Positions 21,148-31,110 of a stretch of DNA of 50,000 nt are shown piece by piece. Source of the DNA: Glandiceps talaboti. Its lineage: Eukaryota; Hemichordata; Enteropneusta; Spengelidae. Made by a program: the position numbers and the translations under genes. The stretch covers positions 16,555,001-16,605,000 of the forward strand of contig NC_135553.1 in NCBI RefSeq assembly GCF_964340395.1. The letters run 5' to 3'. Numbering within the stretch: the first letter of the stretch is position 1; each line of letters starts with the position of its first letter. The notes under the pieces are model-generated. The model made no database searches. It saw nothing but the letters and a program-made list of their open reading frames with translations, and was not told the DNA's origin.

Positions 21148-24100
21148 TCACTTGTCATCCTCAGAAATACCATCTACATTACCATCACTTTCCCCCACTT
21201 CATTAATTATTGCATCCTGGATTTCTGTGACAAGTTTTAACCATGTTGATTTAACAACCCTACTTTTACTCAGTCTAGTTACTTTACTATCCCACTCTAT
21301 TCTTCTTTTTGGAGACATCACTGACAAGCAGGATTGTATTTCACACTTTAATTGTGCCACAGATTTAGATTCTAGTTTGTTATATTTTGCCCTTTCTTCT
21401 TTAGTAACAAAAATTACAGGGACGTGTTCTCTTCTCTGAGGGAACCTAGAGGCCCATAGATACTCAGTGACAAATCTCATTCTTCTCATACCTGCCTCGC
21501 TATTAAAATCTAGCAAACCAATGTCAAGATCCTCCCCATGAATATTGGTAATTGTTCTACCTGGGTTAGGTGTAAGATATGCTTTGGACCTTAACACCAC
21601 TTTGAAGTTAACAAGATCGTTTTCATATGGAGGAAGATTGCGATCAAATGAATTATCAACTCTCATTCCTAGTGCCATCAATGTGGTGTTACGGAGACAT
21701 ACAAGACTGTCATGGTTGTGAATGACCCTTTCCCACTTAGTATAGTCAGGAGTCCCCACTATCCATGATTTGATTGATTTATTATATTCTTCAAGGACAA
21801 AGTCCAAACCCTGGTGTTTACTTGGCTTTCCAGATCTAGAAACAGATTCATGTTGTTCTAATACCTCCCTTAGGGCCTCTGGCCAACACAATCTATCATA
21901 CTCATCCCATGACTCTATTTCCTGGTATTTTGGGTGACAACGTCCAAACCAAACTGGAGAAAATAATTGTCTCCCTGCTCTGAAAAGTTTAGTATCATTG
22001 TTTCGGACCCCCTTCCTGAACAAATGAATTCCAAGGCAATGTTGCAGCATTGTTGTCCAAACAAACTGTATCGTTTCATCACTACTTTTGTTCCTTATCC
22101 ATTCCAAAAAGTCATAAGGTGATGGAACTTGAGACTCACACGTATATGGCCAAAGTAACTCTTGATAGATAGCTTCATGGAATTTACAGAAATTATCAAA
22201 ACTTTGATGGTGGTCCCCACATCTCTTAAAGAAAAGCTGAGCCTTCTCAGTCACAAAACCCTGTGTCTTCCCAAACTCTGAATAGATAATTTCCCAATAC
22301 ATTTCTGCAAAAGATCTTATCATATTCATTTCTTCATGACCTGGACCAGTGCGAAGAACCACCCAATCAAACTCATCCCCATACTTATGAATAGCTGTTC
22401 TTATGATGTGCTGGGGTAAGCCATCACATCTTACAATGGTCCATTCCCTCTTTCCTTTACCGTTGCAGTATTTATGAATCCCTGCATGTTTCCCTATTGC
22501 CCTAAGAATTATTACAATAGCTTCCAGAGAAGATGGGTTTACAAATATAGGGTCTACAAGACTAATATTGGCCTTCCTAGCTTGGTTAAGTACATTTTCA
22601 GTGTCTGGGGATTTTCCTTCATATTTCATTACTACCCGTTGGGTACCTCCCTCATTAGTCACTGTGTGGCCAGTATACTCATGAAATACAATTGTATTAT
22701 CATCACAAGTGCTTTTTGTCCTGTATGTCTTTGTATCCACACCTCTTTTACTCTTTCTTTTCAAACCAAAGTTACCACAATTTACACATTTAATTCTATT
22801 TTCAACCTTTGGATGGCTGTGATTACATACACTACAGATGTCAGTGGCATTACTTTCTACTTTGTTTCCCACATCAGTTGATTCATTCATTATCTTAGTG
22901 AGTTGTTCTGAAATAAACTGTATCTGTTCAGTATGGACTAACATTTCAAGTTCAGGTGTCAAAGCCTCCATTGTTTTTACTGATGTTGGCTTCGGCCAGT
23001 TACATGGTTTAAACGTGGCTTTCTCCTGAAAATCACACTTCTCACTCAACTGATTTACTATTATAGTTGTAAGGACCTCAGACTTTTGTTTGTTACTATC
23101 TCGGCTAAGCCATGTACGCAGTAGTCTTTGTTCATTATCAAAAGCATATTCAATGAGACCATGTGGGGCTGGTTTACAAGAATCTTTCATGGCTTTCAGC
23201 CAATTTTGCACAGTGTCATATGAACCAGCTGGTGTACAATGGCTGATGAGATTGCAAGCCATTTCACTCTGTGTCAGAGAGTATAAGACAGCCTGAACTC
23301 TAAACATAAGGTCACTAATATAATTTAAATTTCTACTTGCATATATACAATCAATGGCTTGCAACCTCATGGCACTGGTCTTAGTTCTAACTGATTCACT
23401 ATTCCCTATTAAACCAATCCCACTTTCTGTCTGTTTAGCTGTTATTGCATTTATAAATGCGACAACAACAGGATTTCTAGAATTTATGTGACTGACTAAA
23501 TTGACATCTATTAGATTATCTAAGCTCCTTCTATCTTTATCCCTGATCAGTTTTGTTGTTTCTTCATAGACATTCTTATTTTCTATGAAACCTATTTGTT
23601 TGACTGCCTCAATCCTCTGTTTTTGTGTTTCATACATATTGTCTAATTTCTTTTGTAATTCATCCTTGTCATCTTCTAGTTTATTTTTATCTTCTAACAG
23701 GTCCTTATTTTCATTTCTAAGAGTAGTCACTTCTTCACTTAACTCATCTACATCCAGTATTAGGGACTTTACCTGATCTTTCAGCTCACTAATTAGTTGC
23801 TGGTATTCGCCTACAACATCAAGGTTGTACATGTTAGCATATTCTGGTATCTGAAATAAGTGTAAAATACAAAACTGTTAAATCTCTAGAAGTTGCATAC
23901 TTTCATTTCATTTTATGACTCTTAATTACTATGTCACAACTACCTACATGGCAGACATGAATGGAACATACAATATAGCTTGGTATCATTGCCTGTAGTA
24001 CTGTGTACACCAAAATGTATGATGTTATTGAGATTCTTCATGGGTCTCCTTTCGTTTGCGATCAGCCTGTGAAGAAAGCAATTCCAAATATCACACAAAT

Positions 24101-25129
24101 GAAATACACAAAATAGTACATATCACTCGTAGGTGTGTCACCCCTCGTATCCAATTATTAAACGAGTCGTCAAACAACTACAAATGTACAGTGATCATCA
24201 ATAAAGTTTTTACACATGCTAACTATACACTGACTGTCAACATAAGTCTACAGAACTATACATATTTGATTTACTGTTACACGAGCAAATCATCATTACA
24301 AAAAAAGCTCCCACGAATATAGAAGTAAACTTAGTTTGCTCAGCTGCATCGAAACTCGTCCTGCTTGCAGACTTGAAAGTCGGGATTCAATGCTGACATT
24401 GTCCCTTTCCTTCTCAGCTCCGTGTTTAGAGACATTGAATTTGTTAGTCCTGCAACCGGAATAAGTCGGGACTCAATTCTGACAGTGTCTGTAATGTTTC
24501 TTGTCAGTGTTCACAATTATCACAAGCAGGACTACATTTGTTATTTGTCAGAGTTGTGTCCCGTCCACGGTCGTCAAACAGGACTGCTCCGGATCCCGCA
24601 CGAGACGAGGCTCGGTCAGTACAAAGAAAATTTCTGACTACATGTATGTTACAACACAGAGACAGACTGCAAATTGCAAGTGGGATCCAGTGTATCAACA
24701 TATTATCAATTCACAACAAAGCACAAGGTCATCGGTCAAACGTGAGAGGTCATTATATACATCGCCCTCAGAGTTATAAAAAACAACCTCTTTTGTACAT
24801 ACCTGAACTTTCCGCTCCGCAACATTATTGAAGTGCTGCGTAAATTCCCGTCGCATTGGAGCCATACGAAGGCAGTTGGTGCAGATACTAGCTGTCCTAT
24901 GAACTCCAAGTCTAGCGAAGGCATTGCGAAAGTCCTTCCGTACATATTTCGCTATTTCAACCCCGGTTTTCTCACGCTCAGAACCTCTATTCCACCTTTC
25001 ATGGAAAGGGTTTTTACATTTCTTCTGTGGGCCATGGCCAACAAACACAACGATCACAATAATGCTAATTAAAAATAAAAAGGCTAAAATAATTGCTGCA
25101 AGGCTTGACAAAGATTGATGCGTTTGCAT
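21148..25129 (-). CDS. Transposase-like protein (DUF6589-type, tentative), two exons
   Basis: Exon 1 is 25129-24803 and exon 2 is 23850-21148. The donor (CAG/GTATGT) and acceptor (TTTCAG/ATACCA) are good and both phase 0, giving about 1,009 aa. Exon 1 has a Cys motif, 'KKCKNPFHERW' ... 'ICTNC', a likely zinc finger. Exon 2 opens with a coiled coil (about residues 123-190). Next comes an 'RNPVVVAFINAI' / 'SLTQSEMACNLISHCTPAGS' region and a zinc ribbon, CSVC-X12-CVNC (about 448-467). Last is a long C-terminal region with 'VRCDGLPQHI' (about Asp585) and 'GPGHEEMN' (about 612-619), resembling the D and G-x-x-H-x-x-M-N motifs of DUF6589 transposon proteins. The first 30 residues are very hydrophobic; a splice acceptor (CCCACAG at about 25027) could remove them. 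The frame is intact over 2.7 kb, so it is young or under selection. Family assignment is from memory of motif style. Confidence 0.7.
23851..24802 (-). other. Intron of the transposase-like gene
   Basis: It is bounded by GT (24802-24801) and AG (23852-23851). It contains two related GTCGGGA(T/C)TCAAT(G/T)CTGACA blocks near 24382 and 24469, but no gene is recognised. Confidence 0.6.
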
Positions 25130-25390
25130 TGTTGAACCTTATCTTTAAAAGTGTCGTCTGCTATTGTAAGCTCGAGCTCAGTGACTATCATGACAGATAA
25201 TCATCGATCGGCAGCGTTAACTGTCAATCATTTGTCAATTGACCAATAGGATGTAGGAGAATATTTTGTGTACATTTTGTAATTTTCTCTCAATATTTGT
25301 AATTTCTACAATTGTTTTTGTATGGTGATGTCAATAATCACGTTATTTACATGCTTCATAGAACACTGAATATTATTTTACAGCTGTGAT

Positions 25391-25485
25391 TGGTTAAATT
25401 AAAGACATCTCCCTAGGAACGATTCGATCATAAATATTCATATATGCAAAATAGCATGACTATATATGGCGATCTTGTAGACTGA
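25391..25485 (-). repeat. Right terminal inverted repeat of the 7-kb element
   Basis: Its reverse complement starts TCAGTC at 25485, contains GATCGCCATATA and TAGTCATG, and ends at AACCAATCA (near 25388). It is about 15 bp longer than the left copy through internal indels. It lies about 260 bp upstream of the transposase-like start codon. Confidence 0.7.
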
Positions 25486-25604
25486 CTATGGTCGTTCTAC
25501 GTATACATACGTCAAGACAACGCGCGTCTACGTCACGATCCGACTACGCATGTCTACATCTGATGTAATTTATTATAATTTATTCATTGGTTCTGATGTG
25601 TTCG

Positions 25605-26770
25605 AAATATAAGTCAAAGTGCTCAAAATAAAATTATCGACATTACTTTCCTACGGAAGACCGGTGAGGACTTCTTTTTTATATTACTGGCGCTGGTATA
25701 ATTATATTATTCCCCAATATTTTTCTTCATTCAGCCAGAAAGTACTCACGACCTAAAGGATTCGTAGTGACAAGGGCCCCTTAGGTCACCCGTATTTTCC
25801 TTAATTGGCTGAACGAAGAAAAATATGGGGAAATAATATCTAAATCTGTACGACCGTTCATTAGCAATTGTGTACCAGCAATATGAATATATGTGTCTAT
25901 AAATGTCGTGTACTGCAAAACTAGAATTTGCCATATGACCTGAATATTGTTGGTTTTTGTATGCAGATGTAGGTATGACGGTACCCTTCATTCTACGGTG
26001 AACCTGAATTGGACAATAATAGAGAAAGATCTCAGTCTTCAGCGTCTATGGGTCAACATAATCATTGGTTTTGCTGTCACGGTTCACGATATGAGTCAAA
26101 GCGCTCGAAATTGCCATCACTTTCCCTGATTTTTTTTTATTACTGGTGATGGCATAATTATATTATTCCTCAATATTTTTCTTCATTCAAAGTACTCGTA
26201 ACCTAAAGGCTGTCGTAGTGACAAGGGCCCCTTAGGTCACTCGTATTTTCCTTAATTGGCTGAAATGAAAATATCTAACTATGCACCGTACTACCATTAA
26301 CAATTGATGTGTACCAGCGATATGAATGTGTTTTTAAATGTTTTGTTTTGCAAAATTAGAATTTGCCATATGAAATTTCATACATCTGTATAAAGTTCAG
26401 TCTAATAAGTTAATGAAAGCGATTCATATTCGGACTTTAAAACAGATATGAACAGTTATGGGGACATTGCCAACTTTCGAGAATTTTGGACAATATTCTG
26501 AAGTCACGCATGCATCGGGACTTCATAAAACACCGACGAAGCCATCGTGGATACCTGGCGAAAGCTTTGGTGACTTAATTGTAAATTTCGGTGCAATACA
26601 AAGTTAAATCGATTAACTTTAAAGACCTTAATATTATTGGTTTTTGTATGTGGATGTAGGTATGACGGTACCCGGTACCCCTCATTATATGGTGTACCAT
26701 AGATATTAGAGAAAGATCTCTCTCCAACGTCAATGGGTAAACATAGTCACGGTGGCCATAAAGATTTTAC
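25605..26770. repeat. Two tandem diverged hairpin-bearing units (unit 1)
   Basis: Two related blocks follow each other (about 25605-26085 and 26090-26770). Each contains a long imperfect hairpin: in the first, ATTATTCCCCAATATTTTTC ... GGCTGAACGAAGAAAAATATGGGG (about 25707-25840). Between the arms is 'GTAGTGACAAGGGCCCCTTAGGTCAC'-like sequence. The second hairpin has decayed. The same pair is present in unit 2 (35875-37020), so it predates the segmental duplication. Confidence 0.7.
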
Positions 26771-26904
26771 AATACATTGAGTTACAAACAAGAACTTGGC
26801 ATCTGTTGTTTCAAGTAGGACGCTAAGATAAAACTGTTTATAAATTAAATACTGAATCCCCATCCATATGGCCACTTTAAGTTGTCAGTTATTTGTGTGT
26901 TCCT

Positions 26905-26980
26905 GTGTGTGTCTGTGTCTGTCTGTCTGTCTGTCTGTCTGTCTGCCTGTCTGTCCGTCTGTCTGTCTGTCTGTCTATAT
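26905..26980. repeat. Microsatellite (GTCT)n
   Basis: The same array, of slightly different length, is present in unit 2 at about 37173-37228. Confidence 0.9.
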
Positions 26981-27224
26981 CTGTGTGTGTTTCTCTATAT
27001 GTGTGTGTCTAGGTTGTTTTTATATGTACATCGATGAAGGACAGGTACGTAGAAACACATGTAGGTAGGTTGGTTGCATAGTTACATAGAATGCGTGAAT
27101 TAATTAGCATTAATTGTATAATATGCCTATTTCGGTATGTGTAATTCTGTACATCTACAGTATACGATGATACAAGAGTTTTACTTAGGCTTGAAACGTG
27201 AAAAGTAACAATATATTATCTTAC

Positions 27225-27322
27225 GTCACTAAAGAAGACAAACACTGTATCTTCCCACATCCCACGTTCCTTCAAAGTTCTGCTCAAATTACCAACAGTA
27301 TCATCAATTGCTGATACCATGG
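27225..27322 (-). pseudogene. Duplicate arylsulfatase exon 11
   Basis: It is identical by eye to exon 11 of the functional gene (37577-37480), with acceptor TTGCAG and donor GTAAGA preserved. It encodes '[20 protein letters not shown]' through '...FFSD', ending with the metal-binding Asp. Its neighbours in unit 1 are broken or deleted, so it cannot be part of a working gene there, unless used as an alternative exon. Confidence 0.85.
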
Positions 27323-27689
27323 CTGCAATATAAAAGTTAACATAGTATTACGTAATATGCTTGAAAATATGAACACCCTAGGGCATCGCTCTGGTCAGTA
27401 TACCTTGCAAAGAAATGTAAAAGATATCTGATTGCCAGGTTCAATTGTCCAACGCATATATGTCAGTCAGTTTTCTGTTGGTGGAAACTGGTCAAGTATG
27501 AACGGTAGGCAACTACCCCTCCAGTCAGCATCTCGGTACTCTAAATATATTACCCAGCATGCAGTATATGTTTCTTGTTTTCCTGATCTAATCTCTATTT
27601 TACATCTATCTCTATTGCAGTTTGTGTCATAAAATATGACATTGGTTAAAATACGATTGTAATCGATATCAATGTAAGACACTTCAAAG

Positions 27690-28594
27690 ATGGCAGCCAA
27701 CGGGTACGTCACGAACGCAAAATCCTGCGACTTCTATCACGTCAAGGGATATCATTTTCCTAAAAGTTCAGACAGGGAAAAAGTAGAAACTATCAACCAG
27801 TTTCCTTTCAGAGAAGACGATGTTCTCATCGCTAGTTTCCAAAAGTCTGGCTCAACCTGGATGACACAAATCCTGAGGAAAATGTACAGTGACTGGGGTC
27901 TATGTGAAGTGGGTGATATGAGCGACGCTTCTATATTGGATTGGCTATTTCTGACACCTGAGGTGAAAACATTCCGACAAGATTGGAAAAGGTCTTTCGA
28001 AAAGCAAATGGACACTATGCCATCGCCAGATTACTTCGTACATTTGTACCAGTAGATATTTTATGCCCTGAAAAACACGTGAAGGAAAGGAAACTGAGGG
28101 TTATATACACATCACGCAATCCGAAAGATGTCTTAGTGTCTTGGTACCATTTCAGTCATGAATATGCTAATGGTATGTATGCTGCACCTAACTGGGAAGA
28201 CACCTTAGCTTGGTTTGTAGAAGGACGCCTACGAAATAGTCCTTGGTTAAATCACGTGATGTCATGGCATAAACTTGGCCTGGCTGACAACGTACTTCAC
28301 GTCAAATACGAAGATATGAAACGAAACCTTGAGATGGTAATTCGCCGGATTGCAGATTTTTTGGATAGACCCATTGCAGAGGAAAGAATCCGGATTGTTG
28401 CCGAATCATCCACTTTCGAAGCAATGAAGTCCAAGGAAACAGCAATCAGTTTAACGGCAGAGTCGAAGAACTTTTTTAGGAAAGGAATAATCGGCGATTG
28501 GAAAAACCAGTTTACTGTCGCACAAAACGAATATTTCGACCAGGTGATAACTCACAAATTAAAGGACAGTGGACTTGATTTCATATACGAGTAA
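27690..28594 (+). pseudogene. Cytosolic-type sulfotransferase copy 1, one frameshift
   Basis: Intronless SULT-family gene. Cytosolic sulfotransferases move sulfate from PAPS to small acceptors. Visible motifs: the 5'-phosphosulfate loop '[12 protein letters not shown]' (about 49-60), the 3'-phosphate motif '[15 protein letters not shown]', and the C-terminal '[12 protein letters not shown]' PAPS motif. Length when read through is about 301 aa, normal for the family. One base is missing at about 28027-28028 compared with copy 2, so the first ORF (27690-28055) stops early and the rest is open in another frame (to 28594). The catalytic His expected in a K-T-H-L-P motif is Phe here (R-T-F-V-P). 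It lies antisense between duplicated arylsulfatase exons. The deletion could be real or a sequencing error. Confidence 0.85.
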
Positions 28595-29809
28595 ATTTTA
28601 TCATGATGGTCTTATTATAATATAATAATATAATTATCAAGTTGACTGCGACGAGATATCATTTTAAAATGAGTATTTGACAACTGTTTATACAGAAGTG
28701 CAGTCTATTTTATGTAAACAATTTTCCACAACAGGACAGCTCGACCTAGAATGGCGCTCTCTTGTCTTATACGATATACATGTACGATATATTACTACGG
28801 AAATATAAGCTGTCGGCAAACCATAATGCACACTAAACTATTATGTGGTTGTATGTGGGAGATTACATAAATTAATCAAGTGGTGCCTCGGTTATGTGGT
28901 TATAATCACCCTAGGATAATGTGAACACTGGAAGTGTGGAAAAACCGACAAGTTCACACTATTAATACAAGCGGCCACTAGGTGCTGTCAACGAAAGCTG
29001 CTCATGCCAAAAGCTGTTTTACAGTGATCGGGCAATTTGTTTCTATCGGATAGAGGGACGGGGCAGACAATGAAGAATTGGAGCCGGGAAGTCCTGATTT
29101 TGATACAGTGGGACTCGTGGGAGGGAAAAACATGAAATGGAGGGAGGGGTGCACGTTGTGTATGTCAAAATGAACTGGCGGGCACGTTAAAACCCAGTGG
29201 GAGAGAAGGAGGGCCATTATATCTTTATGAATGGCAGTGTCCTTGATGTCTTCAGACGCCATGTGAACTCTGACTCGATACCGGTGAAACACAAGACTCC
29301 TGTGAAAAGTGTCAGGAAACCACTCGAGTTGAAACAAATCACCTGACTATCTTACTAACACCGCTGGATTTGAGGTATTACTTGACAACCATCTTTAATA
29401 TTAACATGGCTAAACCTTTTCGTTTTGCTGTCTGTGGACAGTTACTCATGACAAAACACAAAACATCTCAGGATTCATCAAAACTCCTTACTAACATTGC
29501 TAAATCACACTTTACTTATATTCCTGATCTGACTTGACAAAAATTTTACCAACAACATTACTTTTTCTTTGCAAGCGCTACCAGTCTTTACTCGATACGT
29601 TGGCGATTTACAGTTTTTGTAAATGATTTAATGCATCGTTTTACCAACCATCCAACCAATCAATCGATCAATCAATCCAATCTATCAATCAATAATTCAA
29701 TAAATCATTCAATCAATTAACCAATCAATCACTTAATCAAGCAAGCAATCATGTAATCAATCAATCATGTAATTGATCAATCAATCAACCATGAAATCAT
29801 GTATTTAGT
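28595..29809. other. 3' flank of sulfotransferase copy 1
   Basis: Aligns with 38858-39940 of unit 2, but holds about 200 bp or more extra (roughly 28940-29165) that unit 2 lacks. From about 29640 to 29800 it is an AATC-type degenerate microsatellite. No gene is recognised. Confidence 0.5.
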
Positions 29810-30690
29810 GGTAACAGGACAAATGCCCCCAGGACAAACCCCCCACCCCGGACAAATTCCCCCGGACAAATGCCCCCGTAGGACAAATGCCCCCAGAATA
29901 AATGTCTACAGTAGGACTATGGCTCACGATTCAACCAAGAAAGGCATGTTTTTATGGTTACTTAGCATTTCTACTATAGTGCGATTGAAAGACGTGATTT
30001 CATGCAGTGTACTTAAATTAAAAGTATGGTTTTATCACTTAGTATTTATACAATCAGATTCCAGAGTTCTACACAAACTGTTGCCGATTTCGAGAATCTT
30101 GATTATGTGCTTGACTTTTTGAGGGGAATAGCCCACAACCTGCAGTTTTGAATATTATAGATTCTGGAGTTCTACACTTAAGCAATTCTTACTAACTGCC
30201 TTATTTAAAAATCAAATCCTGTGTTTACCTCACTTTGTTGTTTGTATTTTTCTTTATTGTCATCACAATTTCAGTCTAATGTCCGAAATAAAATGTGTAT
30301 GTGTATATAACAATGACTGTGTTTGAGTTAAGTCATTTTTAACATAAGTACACCACCCGAAATCACTTTATAAGGACGCTTTTGGTAATAATACAATAAA
30401 AGTGATAAAATCAAAGCATGCCCTATTTGGTCAAATTCAACATTTTTTGAACATCTTCTGTCTATTCATCCGTTATACAATAAAAGTGATAAAACCATAT
30501 TTTAATTGTACTCCCAAAATCTGGATTTTTTTAAAACTCTATTCGTAGGCAATGACAGTCCTACCGGGGGCGTTTGTCCGCGGGCATTTGTCCTACGGTG
30601 GCGTTTGTCCGGGGGGGGGGGGGGTATTTGTCCGGGGGCGTTTGTCGGGGGGGGGGGGGGCATTTGTCCGGGGGCATTTGTCCTAGAACC
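29810..30690. mobile_element. MULE-like MITE with 9-bp target duplication
   Basis: An 881-bp insertion flanked by GTATTTAGT (29801-29809 and 30691-30699). That 9-mer is single at the paralogous site in unit 2 (39932-39940). Terminal inverted repeats read GGTAACAGGACAAATG on the left and GGTTCTAGGACAAATG on the right. Several subterminal GGACAAATGCCCCC-type motifs occur in inverted orientation at the two ends (about 29817-29900 and 30570-30685). Terminal GG and a 9-bp target duplication fit Mutator-like elements. There is no transposase ORF. Confidence 0.82.
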
Positions 30691-30761
30691 GTATTTAGTC
30701 TATCAATCTTTCTAAATATCATAGGAATCCCAAGTACACGTACATCACCTACTAAACCTAC

Positions 30762-30791
30762 CCGATATGAATCCCAGTACCGTTGAGGTGC
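30762..30791 (-). pseudogene. Broken copy of arylsulfatase exon 10
   Basis: The exon 10 start 'APQRYW' is present after an AG acceptor. About 34 bp in the middle are deleted compared with 40063-40000, which shifts the frame before the donor. It confirms that unit 1 arylsulfatase is a pseudogene fragment. Confidence 0.8.
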
Positions 30792-31110
30792 CTACAAATA
30801 CACAAATATCACCCTATCTTGTATTTCATGTTTTAGTTTTAGAAGAAAATCCCTAGGATTGACTTTTGATCTGAAAATTTCCTAATCGTAGGGTCGATAA
30901 CATGGGAAACGTTTTCATGCTTCACAATCACACAATCACGTTCACCACAAATCCTTAATAACATATTGAGAGTAAATGTTTTTTTTAACTTGAGCCAGCA
31001 CACCCAATCTTTGGGGAGTACCCCCCCCCCCCACAGGTTTATTTGGTGACCTGACCTAGTAACTCCAGTTCATTACACCGATTGTACAGTACAATTATTA
31101 CCTCTGTTTG

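Larger units (their letters stand above)
18455..25485. mobile_element. Candidate autonomous DNA transposon with HIRAN and DUF6589-like genes
   Basis: This 7.03-kb block interrupts sequence that is continuous in unit 2 (empty site about 35770-35776). Its ends are imperfect inverted repeats of about 80-95 bp. They share TCAGTC, then GATCGCCATATA, TAGTCATG, an AATATT block, CGTTC, and TTTAACCAATCA in the same order, with indels between. A TAT is shared by both flanks and by the empty site, so a 2-4 bp (TA/TAT) target duplication is possible, but exact borders are uncertain by several bases. Inside are two convergent genes: a HIRAN protein (18640-19032, plus) and a large transposase-like protein (25129-21148, minus). 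Poly(A) signals for both lie near 20178-20193. I do not know its superfamily. Confidence 0.75.
17678..30835. repeat. Segmental duplication unit 1
   Basis: Homologous to unit 2 (30846 to about 40070), head to tail. 17678-17957 matches 30846-31110. 17958 to about 18450 matches 34862-35765. 25490-29809 matches about 35777-39940 (coding offset 10255 bp). 30700-30800 matches 39950-40070. Relative to unit 2 it has lost about 3.75 kb carrying arylsulfatase exons 12 (most) to 17. It has gained a 7.03-kb transposon (about 18455-25485) and a 0.88-kb MULE-like element (29810-30690). After these corrections the two units are about the same size. It contains sulfotransferase copy 1. Confidence 0.85.

Noticed and set aside
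24695-24802. Extension of transposase-like exon 1 to the end of its open frame
   Set aside because: A good donor at 24802 joins in phase to exon 2, while the extension has no motif and ends in a stop.
25947-26129. Short ORF in the duplicated hairpin block
   Set aside because: The frame is not preserved in the paralogous block in unit 2, so coding use is unlikely.
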